From positions 1 through 64,000 of the forward strand of contig CALDOJ010000007.1 of NCBI GenBank assembly GCA_937912225.1: a DNA stretch of 64,000 bases. The letters run 5' to 3'. Source of the stretch: Candidatus Woesearchaeota archaeon (GTDB lineage Archaea; Nanobdellota; Nanobdellia; Woesearchaeales; GCA-2686295). The notes below the pieces were generated by a model that was not told the DNA's origin, made no database searches, and saw only the letters and a program-made list of their open reading frames with translations. A program made the position numbers and the translations under genes. This document shows positions 16,259 through 24,492 of this stretch, piece by piece (position 1 is the first letter of the stretch; each line of letters begins with the position of its first letter).

Positions 16259-17161
16259 ATGAAGCAAAATCCTTTTGAATCAATCCAAAATTTAACAGTT
16301 GAAAAAATCATAAAAAATGAAAATAAAGTTCTAATTGATGGTTGTATGGACGTTGTAGAAAATACTGGCTGGTATAGAGAGATTTATGGTGTTAAAAAAT
16401 CAGTTCAATTAGATGCAGATTATTTAAGAGGTGTTAGAAAAGAACTAGTAAGATTTAATGATTTATTCTATGAAGAAAATGTTTTTACAACCCAAAAAGT
16501 TGTAAAAGAACTTAAAACCATAAAAGAATTGGTCGCAACAAAACTTTCCAATATAAACCAAACAGATAAACGAGTTCCAAAAAAAGTAAGAAGAAACTAT
16601 ACAAAAGAAAGTCGAAACGAACATGATAAAGCAAGACATGTTCTTGGAGATATCTCATATCAATACATGCAAATTCATAAAAACACAAGACATTCAATTC
16701 TGCACTCAAATAAACAAACAATTTATGCACCTTTAGAAAATTTAATTTTAAGCATAGGCAAATTAACAACTGCCAAAAGAGATTATTCGCACAGATACAA
16801 TATTAAACCATCTAGTACAGCAGACAATCATGCCGACGAAGAATTAGTTACAACCGCACTCTACCAATCATTAATAGAACAAGAATCAGTCAGCATAATT
16901 ACTATGGATTCAGACATTTCAAGACTAATGGTAAAAACAGTTGAATATCTTACACAGTTTAACCATCCGAAAAAAGATGAAATCAAATTTCGATTATTAG
17001 AAAACCCGTTGAAAGTTTATTACCGAGGAAAAGAAGGAATGCAACTAACATTCGACACATCTGATTTTGAACAAACAGGTTTCTTTTTTATGAAACAAGA
17101 TTCTAAAGCAGTACGAGAACAAATTAATTCTTATGCAAGAAATTTAAAGCTAAATTTTTGA
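16259..17161 (+). CDS. PIN-domain protein (putative ribonuclease)
   Basis: A 300-residue protein with PIN-type acidic residues in the expected order: VLIDGCMDVV (Asp27), VVKELKTI (Glu84), HADEELVTTALYQSL (Asp193/Glu194/Glu195) and IITMDSDISRLM (Asp217, Asp219). The region between Glu84 and Asp193 holds a basic, helical insertion (KKVRRNYTKE) not seen in minimal toxin-type PIN proteins of about 130 residues, and there is a C-terminal extension of 70 residues. No antitoxin-sized gene adjoins it. It diverges from the eleven-gene operon and shares its regulatory region. Probably a metal-dependent RNA nuclease. Confidence 0.7.
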   Translation: MKQNPFESIQNLTVEKIIKNENKVLIDGCMDVVENTGWYREIYGVKKSVQLDADYLRGVRKELVRFNDLFYEENVFTTQKVVKELKTIKELVATKLSNINQTDKRVPKKVRRNYTKESRNEHDKARHVLGDISYQYMQIHKNTRHSILHSNKQTIYAPLENLILSIGKLTTAKRDYSHRYNIKPSSTADNHADEELVTTALYQSLIEQESVSIITMDSDISRLMVKTVEYLTQFNHPKKDEIKFRLLENPLKVYYRGKEGMQLTFDTSDFEQTGFFFMKQDSKAVREQINSYARNLKLNF

Positions 17162-17299
17162 GCTTCATTTCTACTTCGTAAAAACAAAATGTTTCTACAA
17201 TCAAAAACAAGTGTTTGAGTATAAACATTCCTAAAAAAATCGAAATGTTTATATACTGGTATACACATAGCTATATTTAGTGCCAACAGAGGTGATAAT

Positions 17300-17431
17300 A
17301 TGTCATGCGAGTTCAAATATAAAAATTATTGTTTTCATCCAGAAAGAGCCAACGGAGATCTTCTAGCAATTAATTGCGTGTATAATTGGCTAAACGATGA
17401 TAATTCTAAAGTCCGAAGAAATGTAGAATAA
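17300..17431 (+). CDS. small three-cysteine protein (43 aa)
   Basis: A 43-codon frame starting ATGTCATGCGAG and ending TAA at 17431. It has three cysteines (residues 3, 11 and 26) and a His (CFHPE), so metal binding is possible. Support comes from GAGGTGAT seven bases before the ATG and a clear promoter (CGAAATGTTTATATAC at about 17239-17254). The 3' end overlaps the convergent BofA-like gene by 26 bases. Function not recognised. Confidence 0.6.
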   Translation: MSCEFKYKNYCFHPERANGDLLAINCVYNWLNDDNSKVRRNVE

Positions 17432-17651
17432 GTACAAGTATAAATCCAGGTATTCCACCGACACCAGTAATTATTATAGTCCAAATAGTAATATTAATTT
17501 CTGTACTAAATATTTGATTAAAACCAAAGAGAGCAAGTAAACCTACAATAGAATTTAAAACAAATAAAAACAATCTTTTGAAAACTTTGGTAATGGCCCA
17601 TACAATTAATACTACCAGAATTAATCCTAATAAATATGTCCATGAAATCAA
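17406..17651 (-). CDS. BofA-like membrane protein
   Basis: An 81-residue hydrophobic protein with three predicted spans. The C-terminal pattern N..VGLLALFGFNQIF...INI.T..I.G.GGIPGF.LVLIL matches the BofA family, named for the sporulation inhibitor of SigK processing; archaeal members have no known role. The open frame extends to an ATG at 17690 inside the preceding gene, but a TTG at 17651 follows the upstream stop and has AGAGG 9 bases before it, so that start is preferred. Confidence 0.6.
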   Translation of the reverse strand: MISWTYLLGLILVVLIVWAITKVFKRLFLFVLNSIVGLLALFGFNQIFSTEINITIWTIIITGVGGIPGFILVLILHFFGL

Positions 17652-17652
17652 G

Positions 17653-17814
17653 TTAAAACCTCTTAGTTGCCAACCCAGAAACACCAACAACTATGAAAAA
17701 TATAGCTATCACTACTTCTAAAATGTTAGGTATTATAAGAATGATAATACCCATTATAATACACAAAATAAAAAAATAGTTTACTCCTTTTCCGAAATGT
17801 TCAATCAAAAACAT
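17653..17814 (-). CDS. small membrane protein
   Basis: A 53-residue protein with a short polar N-terminus (MFLIEHFGKG) and two hydrophobic segments ending in a basic tail (LATKRF). The reading frame is open further upstream into the DUF5679 gene, but the ATG at 17814 starts nine bases after that gene's stop. Function not recognised. It lies in a three-gene leftward group with DUF5679 and BofA-like genes. Confidence 0.5.
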   Translation of the reverse strand: MFLIEHFGKGVNYFFILCIIMGIIILIIPNILEVVIAIFFIVVGVSGLATKRF

Positions 17815-17822
17815 ATAAAGAT

Positions 17823-17969
17823 TTATTTGTTTCCTAAGATTCTGTACATTCCTGTGCCACAAGTTGGGCATTTACCTTTCATAGCTTTTCGACCGTTTTT
17901 CATACTAACTTCTTTAGCCTCAGCCATTTCTCTTTTTGCTTTACATTTAACGCAGTATCCTTCTGCCAT
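17823..17969 (-). CDS. DUF5679-type zinc-ribbon-like small protein
   Basis: A 48-residue protein, too short for a routine length cut-off. It has CVKC near the start and CPTCG near the end, separated by a basic middle (EVSMKNGRKAMKG), the layout of DUF5679, a zinc-ribbon-like family common in archaea. GGTGAT lies a few bases before its ATG, a good ribosome site. It probably leads the three-gene leftward group. Role unknown. Confidence 0.75.
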   Translation of the reverse strand: MAEGYCVKCKAKREMAEAKEVSMKNGRKAMKGKCPTCGTGMYRILGNK

Positions 17970-18064
17970 ATTATCACCCATACTCTCTAAAAAGCCTCTT
18001 GTTTATAAATTTTATGATAAATTAAGGGAAAATTTTATAAAATTAGCACGTATTATACTGGCCA

Positions 18065-19543
18065 ATGACAAAAACAGACAATAAGGGAATCACTGTGAAA
18101 AAGGCTGAAAACTTCTCAGAATGGTATTCTCAAGTAATTCAAAAAGCTAAGCTTGCTGATATTAGAGTAGGTGTTCAAGGATTCTTAGTTCATAGACCTT
18201 GGGGTTTTAGAATCATGAGAAGAGTGTATGAATACTTAGAAGAAGAGTTTGAAAAAACAGAACATGAACCTATGTTATTTCCTATTGCTGTAAAAGAAGA
18301 AAGCTTAATGAAAGAAGAAGAGCATGCAGGATTCTCTCCAGAAGTGTTCTGGGTAACTCATGCAGGAACAAGAAAATTAGAAGAACGATTCGCTCTTAGA
18401 CCAACTGGAGAAACACAAATCTACCCAGTATATTCTAAATGGTTTAGAAGTTATAATGAACTACCTTTCAAAGCATATCAATCAAGACATACTGTATTTA
18501 GAAATGAAATGACTACAAGACCTTTCTTAAGAGGCAGGGAATTCGCATTTTTTGAATCACACAATGTTTTTTCCACTCATAAAGAATGCCTTGCTCAAAT
18601 TGATGAAGATATGGATATATTAAATAAAGTAGTTAAAGACAAATGTAAGATTCCGTTCTTTTACTTTCAAAGACCTCAATGGGATAAGTTTAAAGGAGCA
18701 GATAATACTTTCACACCAGATACATTAATGCCTGATGGAAAAAGAAACCAATTAGCTTCAACGCATGATTTAGGTCAGAACTTTTCTAAAGCTTATGATA
18801 TTCAAATAACCGATAAAAAAGAAAAACAACAATATGCTTGGCAAACATGTTTTGGACCTGGTATATGGCGTATAATGGCCGCTATAATCGGAATCCACGG
18901 TGATGACAATGGTTTAATCCTTCCTTTTGATATGGCTCCTAAACAAATTGTTTTAATACCGATTTTCTTTAAAGAAAAAGCAGAACAAAATAAAGTTTCT
19001 AAATTACTAAATAAAACTAAAAACGATCTTACTAAAAAAGGTTATAGAGTTATAATTGACGATTCTGAAAATTCCCCTGGTTTTAAATTTAATCACTGGG
19101 AATTATTCGGCGTTCCACTTAGAATTGAAATTGGACCAAGAGAATTAAAAGATAATAAAGCAACTATTGTTAGAAGAACATCAAGAGATAAGACAGTTAT
19201 TAACATTAAAGATTTAGATAAATCAATAGAAAAAGAAGCTAAGAAACTTGATGAGGACATAACAAAGAATGCTGAAAAATATTTCTCAGATAATGTAAGA
19301 GATTCTAATGATTTTAAAGATTTGAAAAAAATTATGAATAAAAATAGAGGATTTGTTAGAGTTCCATTTTGTTCAGTTGATTTTGATGGAGAAGATTGTG
19401 CAGATACTCTAAAAGCAGAAACAAATGGTGGGAATGTTTGTGGAACACTATTCCCAAAAGCAGAGAAAGTAGGTCCTAAGGAAAAATGCATTATCTGTGG
19501 TAAAAAAGCACATCATAAAGTTTATGTAGCTAAAAGCTATTAA
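18065..19543 (+). CDS. proS: prolyl-tRNA synthetase, archaeal/eukaryal type
   Basis: A 492-residue class II aminoacyl-tRNA synthetase that charges tRNA-Pro. Motif 2 is visible as YQSRHTVFRNEMTTRPFLRG plus REFAFFESH, the substrate loop FTPDTLMPDG, and motif 3 GIHGDDNGLILPFDMAP. An anticodon-binding domain follows, and the C-terminal zinc-type extension typical of archaeal ProRS is present (CGTLFP...CIICGKKAHH). Length and domain order are standard. The ATG at 18065 lies about 25 bases after a TATA-like element. No bacterial editing insertion is present. Confidence 0.97.
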   Translation: MTKTDNKGITVKKAENFSEWYSQVIQKAKLADIRVGVQGFLVHRPWGFRIMRRVYEYLEEEFEKTEHEPMLFPIAVKEESLMKEEEHAGFSPEVFWVTHAGTRKLEERFALRPTGETQIYPVYSKWFRSYNELPFKAYQSRHTVFRNEMTTRPFLRGREFAFFESHNVFSTHKECLAQIDEDMDILNKVVKDKCKIPFFYFQRPQWDKFKGADNTFTPDTLMPDGKRNQLASTHDLGQNFSKAYDIQITDKKEKQQYAWQTCFGPGIWRIMAAIIGIHGDDNGLILPFDMAPKQIVLIPIFFKEKAEQNKVSKLLNKTKNDLTKKGYRVIIDDSENSPGFKFNHWELFGVPLRIEIGPRELKDNKATIVRRTSRDKTVINIKDLDKSIEKEAKKLDEDITKNAEKYFSDNVRDSNDFKDLKKIMNKNRGFVRVPFCSVDFDGEDCADTLKAETNGGNVCGTLFPKAEKVGPKEKCIICGKKAHHKVYVAKSY

Positions 19544-19620
19544 TTCTAAAAGAAAGAATTATATACTTCTACTCAAATACTAGTCAGTAAAGGGGTGAAG
19601 AATCGACTGTGTGAAATATA

Positions 19621-19872
19621 GTGGGAAATATTTTAGAAGCAATCGTCGGCCTTTTTACCAATAAAGACGTTTCTATGTTAGGTGGACATGAAGATTGCGG
19701 ATATCTGGGTTACTTCAAATATGAATGTACTGATAAATTTAATGGCTTATCTCATGCATATTACAAATGTCCTTGTGGATCTATTTTAATTGACAACATA
19801 GTTATATCAGATAGATATAATATGGAATATAAGAACAAACTTGAACCACTAGAGATTATAAAAAAACCTTAA
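19621..19872 (+). CDS. small cysteine-containing hypothetical protein
   Basis: An 83-residue frame beginning with GTG. It contains GGHEDCGYLGYFKYEC and YYKCPCGSILI, four cysteines that may form a small zinc site. AAGGGGTGAAG lies about 30 bases before this GTG, too far for a ribosome site, so the true start is uncertain. It ends in a four-base overlap with the convergent gene. Function not recognised. Confidence 0.45.
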   Translation: MGNILEAIVGLFTNKDVSMLGGHEDCGYLGYFKYECTDKFNGLSHAYYKCPCGSILIDNIVISDRYNMEYKNKLEPLEIIKKP

Positions 19873-20060
19873 ATAATAGTATCGATTTTTTCTTCTCGGC
19901 ATTCAATTACTATTTCATCAGCTAGAGGATCAAATGTGACATCCATGGTTACTAAGAATTCGAATACTAGCTTAATACTATCAGATTCTACTTCTATCTG
20001 AATTGTTTCACTAACTTCCATTTTGTCTTCAAAACTTGGTAAAGGGGGTAAGGGTTCCAT
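19869..20060 (-). CDS. small acidic hypothetical protein
   Basis: A 63-residue acidic, beta-rich protein (SETIQIEVESDSIKLVFEFLV), not recognised. The ATG at 20060 has AGGTGAT at the right distance; upstream in-frame GTG and ATG codons (20069, 20066) overlap that site and were not chosen. The promoter ACGAAACATTTATATATC lies about 45 bases upstream (20100-20118). Confidence 0.55.
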   Translation of the reverse strand: MEPLPPLPSFEDKMEVSETIQIEVESDSIKLVFEFLVTMDVTFDPLADEIVIECREEKIDTII

Positions 20061-20129
20061 CGGCATCACCTATATTAGTTATACTATTATACCTTTATGT
20101 ATACTGATATATAAATGTTTCGTTTTTGA

Positions 20130-20185
20130 AGCTAAAATGATAAAAATTAAACTAAGAAAAACAAAAATAAAAAAAAATAAAAAAA
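20130..20185 (-). terminator. T-rich transcription terminator region
   Basis: Directly after the stop of the 993-residue gene the leftward transcript runs through several T tracts (the + strand shows repeated A tracts at 20156-20183). Archaeal transcription commonly ends at such T runs without a hairpin. Confidence 0.45.
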
Positions 20186-23167
20186 TTAACTAAGAACTTC
20201 TGCTACATCTTTAGAATATTCATAAGATCTTCGAGCAGCATCAGAAGACAGATCATAATCGCCGCTTTCAAAGAAAGATAATGCCAATCTATAAAAATCA
20301 ATTGAATCACTCAATAATTCTTCAGCAACAGCCAAATTTTTCCTCAACTCAGATACAGCATCTTCAGATTCAACCTTTTTAGTCGTTTTTAACTCTTCAT
20401 AAGAACGTAAAGTTTCTTTCTGTAAATCTTCGAACTCTTCAACTAATTCGACTTCTTCCTCAAAAACATCTTCAAGTTCTTCATTCAAAGTTTCACATTC
20501 ATCTTCACATTCATCAGTTAAACATTCTTCATTACAAGAAAACTCGGAAGGTAAATCTTCAACTTCAAGTTCAACTTCACAAACAAAACCACTTACACAG
20601 CCAGCATCATCATACCTAGTCTCCAAAGTTCCATTTGAACAGAAATCTTTTGCAGGAGGTATAAGTAGAGGACATTCTACTACTTCAGGTACAACAATAT
20701 TAGGGACTTCATAAGAGTTATATTCTTGAAGTAATTGTCCTGGAGGAACTGCGTAATTATACATTTTTAACTCGTCAATCTGACCATCATGCCAACCCAT
20801 CCAAGAACCATAATTATTACCAACTCTAAAAGTATAACAGTCTTCAGCACTTAAATAATTCTTTGTACTCTTTAAATGACCATCAACGAAAATCTTAGCA
20901 ATACCAGCAGGAGCTCCCTTCCAAGTCATAGCAACAAAATGCCATCCAGAACCTTCCCAAGTATTAAGTTCGTTAGTAGGTTTATCACGCTCATCAAATT
21001 CATAATAAGCTTCAGAATTATATTCTCCACCAGCCCTAGCTTTAATTTTTTTATAGCCATTTGTTGCACCATAATCATAGTATAAAACAAATTTACTATC
21101 ATCAGTATGCCAAATCACAGAATCTTCAGAAGTAAACTCATCAAAGTAAATCCAAGCAGAAACAGCACCTTCTTTATAATTAAAGTTCCCTTCACAAAGA
21201 TACTCAACATACTCTCGGTCACCCATGTTAGTCAAAGCACCGCCCGAAACAGCGTTCTCAGAATAATCAATAGAACCAACATAACGAGTAGGTTGTTCTC
21301 CATCAACAGAAATTAAAGTATCATCAAAAGTTAAATGAAAAGTCAAAGACTTATCTTGTTTAACTAATGTTTCTATTTCAGGCTCAACAACACATTCACC
21401 ACAATAATCACCATGACCTAAATGACCTTCTATAGCCGAAGCAGGAACTGATTTTGTTTGTTCAGCATTAGTTCCAGGTTGATGACAAATAGTTTGTTCT
21501 TCATCATCCCCACATTCAGTAGAATAATCTTCTTCAGGTTCATCTTCATCATCATTATCGTCTGTTTCATTTACAGGAACTTCAGGTTCTGTTACATTAA
21601 CAACAAGATCATCAAGTAAAGTAACATTAATAATTTGACCTTCAACAATAAAAGTTTTAGAAAGTTCGTTATTTGTAGCATCCGGTTCATCACCATTATG
21701 ATTTACTGCAAACTTCACAGTATGTTCTCCTGATGAAAGATAATAACCTTGACCAGTACCAGCAGGCCCGTAAGTTTCAAAATATTCTAAACCATCATAA
21801 AAATACTTTGTTTGTTTATAGACATTATCTAAATACATCATAACAGAATAAGTTCCAGAAGTTGTTTCACCAAGATTCTTAATAACCGATTCCATTAATA
21901 CAAACCTATCGCCAACAGAATTATACAACCCGTATAAAGAAGCTTGGTAATCATTATTCTGGTCAACTTCTATAGAGTATAACATTAAATCAGCAGGAGT
22001 TTTTTCAGGAGTATCATTAATAGGTTCTGGTTCAATTACAACATCATCACAAGTTTTATATTCCCAATAATGATCAGTAAAATAACTCCAAACTCTTCGT
22101 TCAGTACCATCATAATTAGTTTTCCAATCTTTATCATCAACACCTGTTTCATACCATTTAGACCAAGATCCAGAGAACCATTTAATTCTATAATAATCAA
22201 TATCAGGATGAGCAGAAGTATCTAAACCAAGCCGCTCCCAATATCTATCACGAGTAGGCGTACCAGATGTAACTTCACAAACTTCATCAGTAGCAACGAC
22301 ATTAGCAGTAATTAAAGATGAACTTTTAGAATTACCAGTAGAAGGAGTTAAACATTTTTCCACACAAAAATCAGCTCCTTTTTCAACAGTATTACATTCA
22401 TTAAAACAAAGTCTATCACGAACATTATCAACTTTAATCTTGGCATCAACAATTGCAGCATCTGCTTGTCTTAAATCCTTTAAAGCACGACCTTTATCAT
22501 TAATTTCCACACCAACATCTTTTTCAAAAATTTTTATTCTTTTTTCAACTTCACCTTTAGAAATACTTTCTTCCAACATATAAGAGTTCTTAGTTTCTTC
22601 TTTCTTAATTCCAACTTCTGATTTAACATTCTGAGTGTCTTCTTTTAAAGAAGCAAAAAATGCATCAAGACGACTTTGTTGCTCAGCATTTAATTCACGT
22701 TTAATCTTAACTTCAACAATATTTTCAAAAGACAAAACCTTTTCTTCATGTTTTTCAAGTTCTTTTTCAAACTTTAACTCAGCTTTTAAATTATCCTCAT
22801 GATTATCAGATTTAGATAAAGTTTCAATTTGAAACTTAACTTTTTGTAAAATTTGAGAATGTTCTTCTTTAGCACGTTCAACACCATCCAAATCACCTTT
22901 TTCAGATAAAGCTTTCGCTTCTAACAAACGTTTATTAGCAAATCCAAGATTTTTCTCGGTTTTTTTTACTTCATCAAAAGTAAATGCAACACTAAGATCC
23001 TCAGCAGCCAATTTCATTCCATAAAACGGATTACCAGGAAGAATACCAGGATCGCCTTCCATAGCATAAACATCAAGAGTCAATTCTTCATTAATAGACT
23101 CGGCTGCGTTAACAGGCATTAAACTAAACAAAAACACTAATAAAATTAAGATAGAAATATTTCTCAT
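20186..23167 (-). CDS. large secreted multidomain surface protein (DUF5667-like, CARDB-like, LamG-like)
   Basis: A 993-residue exported protein with a Sec signal peptide (1-21, cleavage near VNAAES). Residues about 35-130 resemble DUF5667 (ILPGNPFYGMKLAAED, then helices KRLLEAKAL), found on archaeal and bacterial cell surfaces. A Cys pair block follows, then a CARDB-like beta domain (ADLMLYSIEV...GEHTVKFAVNHNGD), an acidic linker, a LamG/concanavalin-like domain (LTFHLTFDDTLISVDG...GWHFVAMTWKGAPAGIAKIFVDG), a Cys-rich acidic stretch and a C-terminal helical region. It has GGAGGGGT before its ATG. No C-terminal membrane anchor is visible. Probably an adhesin or envelope component. Confidence 0.7.
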   Translation of the reverse strand: MRNISILILLVFLFSLMPVNAAESINEELTLDVYAMEGDPGILPGNPFYGMKLAAEDLSVAFTFDEVKKTEKNLGFANKRLLEAKALSEKGDLDGVERAKEEHSQILQKVKFQIETLSKSDNHEDNLKAELKFEKELEKHEEKVLSFENIVEVKIKRELNAEQQSRLDAFFASLKEDTQNVKSEVGIKKEETKNSYMLEESISKGEVEKRIKIFEKDVGVEINDKGRALKDLRQADAAIVDAKIKVDNVRDRLCFNECNTVEKGADFCVEKCLTPSTGNSKSSSLITANVVATDEVCEVTSGTPTRDRYWERLGLDTSAHPDIDYYRIKWFSGSWSKWYETGVDDKDWKTNYDGTERRVWSYFTDHYWEYKTCDDVVIEPEPINDTPEKTPADLMLYSIEVDQNNDYQASLYGLYNSVGDRFVLMESVIKNLGETTSGTYSVMMYLDNVYKQTKYFYDGLEYFETYGPAGTGQGYYLSSGEHTVKFAVNHNGDEPDATNNELSKTFIVEGQIINVTLLDDLVVNVTEPEVPVNETDDNDDEDEPEEDYSTECGDDEEQTICHQPGTNAEQTKSVPASAIEGHLGHGDYCGECVVEPEIETLVKQDKSLTFHLTFDDTLISVDGEQPTRYVGSIDYSENAVSGGALTNMGDREYVEYLCEGNFNYKEGAVSAWIYFDEFTSEDSVIWHTDDSKFVLYYDYGATNGYKKIKARAGGEYNSEAYYEFDERDKPTNELNTWEGSGWHFVAMTWKGAPAGIAKIFVDGHLKSTKNYLSAEDCYTFRVGNNYGSWMGWHDGQIDELKMYNYAVPPGQLLQEYNSYEVPNIVVPEVVECPLLIPPAKDFCSNGTLETRYDDAGCVSGFVCEVELEVEDLPSEFSCNEECLTDECEDECETLNEELEDVFEEEVELVEEFEDLQKETLRSYEELKTTKKVESEDAVSELRKNLAVAEELLSDSIDFYRLALSFFESGDYDLSSDAARRSYEYSKDVAEVLS

Positions 23168-23469
23168 ACAAACCCCTCCTTTTTACAAGTAAACATTATT
23201 AGTTTTTTCTGAAGGATTATACTATATAAATTTTTTGATAGAAAGTTCAATAAAAGTATCTGAACTAACGATAACTGAGAAAAAGTTAATCGCAAGTTTT
23301 AAAAAGCTTTCTTTTCTAAAAAAAGTTCTCGTCGAGAAAAATTCTGAAAACAGAAACCTTTATATACACCTTGCATTTCCCATTTATAAAATTTATTATT
23401 AATTTCAAGGGGTTGAAAAGTTTTATTTAAAAACTTTTAATAATATTTAAATACAGTGGGGGAGATAAT
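23168..23469. promoter_or_regulatory. divergent promoter region with long tfb leader and hairpin
   Basis: No gene is seen in these 302 bases. A leftward TATA (TTTATATAG at about 23221-23229) serves the surface protein, and TTTATATACACC (about 23359-23370) serves tfb. A second TATA-like ATATTTAAATAC lies at 23443-23454. Between them is a 9-bp inverted repeat, AAAAGTTTT at 23416-23424 and AAAACTTTT at 23430-23438, inside the tfb leader. GGGGGAG precedes the TTG start. Confidence 0.5.
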
Positions 23470-24399
23470 TTGGCAGGATCTAAATTCGTAAAAAAGTGCC
23501 CGGAATGTGGCGGTATAAATTTATTCTATCATCATGAAAAAGGTGAAATTATTTGTAAAGATTGTGGTTTAGTCGTAGAAGATAAGATGGTCGACTTTGA
23601 CCAAGAATGGCGTGAATTCGACGCTGAAGCAGCTGAAAGAAAGAGAAGAACAGGAGCTCCTATGAGCTACACTCAATTCGATCAAGGGCTTGGAACAGAT
23701 GTTGGAAGAAAAGCAGATCTATACCAGCTTGGTGGAAAGAACAAGAGCAAATATTTTAGATTAAGAAAATGGCAACAAAGAATTTCTACAGCTATTGAGC
23801 GAAACTTAAAACTTGCTTTATCAGAATTAAAAAGAGTATCATCATACTTAAAACTTCCAGGATCAGTTGAAGAAGAAGCATCTAGAATTTACACTTTAGC
23901 TGTTCAGAAAGGATTAGTTCGAGGAAGAAGCATGGAATCAGTTGTTGCAGGAGCTTTATATGCTGCATGCAGACGACATGATGTTCCTAGAACACTTGAT
24001 GAACTTTCAGAAGCTTCAAGTATTGAGAAAAAAGAAATCGGAAGAACTTATCGATTCGTAACTAGAGAACTTGGAATTAAAATCTTACCAAGTAATCCGG
24101 CAGATTATATCGCAAGATTCTCATCCGCTTTAAGATTAAGTCCAGAAACACAATCTAGAAGTGTTGAGATTATTGAAAAAGCTCAAGAAGTTGAGTTAAC
24201 TTCAGGAAGAGGACCAACTGGAATTGCAGCAGCTTCACTTTATGTTGCTGCTTTAATCAACGGTGAAAAAAGAACTCAAAGAGAAGTTGCAGATGTTGCA
24301 GGAGTTACAGAAGTTACTATCAGAAATAGATATAAAGAGTTATTAGAAAAGTTAAAGCTTGAAAAAGAAATCAAGAAAGTTAAGAAAAAAGCTCTTTAA
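23470..24399 (+). CDS. tfb: transcription initiation factor B (TFIIB)
   Basis: A 309-residue factor that bridges the TATA-binding protein and RNA polymerase. The N-terminal zinc ribbon has Cys10, Cys13, Cys29 and Cys32 (KCPECGG, IICKDCG); the B-reader/linker follows (GAPMSYTQFD), then two cyclin-like repeats (about 110-200 and 205-300) with GRSMESVVAGALYAACR and GRGPTGIAAASLYVAAL. The start is a TTG with GGGGGAG six bases upstream. It is transcribed alone and has an unusually long leader compared with most genes here. Confidence 0.97.
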   Translation: MAGSKFVKKCPECGGINLFYHHEKGEIICKDCGLVVEDKMVDFDQEWREFDAEAAERKRRTGAPMSYTQFDQGLGTDVGRKADLYQLGGKNKSKYFRLRKWQQRISTAIERNLKLALSELKRVSSYLKLPGSVEEEASRIYTLAVQKGLVRGRSMESVVAGALYAACRRHDVPRTLDELSEASSIEKKEIGRTYRFVTRELGIKILPSNPADYIARFSSALRLSPETQSRSVEIIEKAQEVELTSGRGPTGIAAASLYVAALINGEKRTQREVADVAGVTEVTIRNRYKELLEKLKLEKEIKKVKKKAL

Positions 24400-24492
24400 T
24401 AATTATTTTTTTCATTTTATAATTTTTTCTTTATAATTGTTTTCATTTTCTAAACAACAAATTTTATATACCAAAAGAATTCTAAAAGAATC

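Noticed and set aside
16259..17161. PIN gene as part of a classical toxin-antitoxin pair
   Set aside because: The protein is over twice the usual toxin length and no small antitoxin gene adjoins it in the same direction.
17797..18084. Rightward 95-residue frame
   Set aside because: It runs opposite to the DUF5679 gene, which has a clear zinc-ribbon pattern and ribosome site; the rightward frame has neither.
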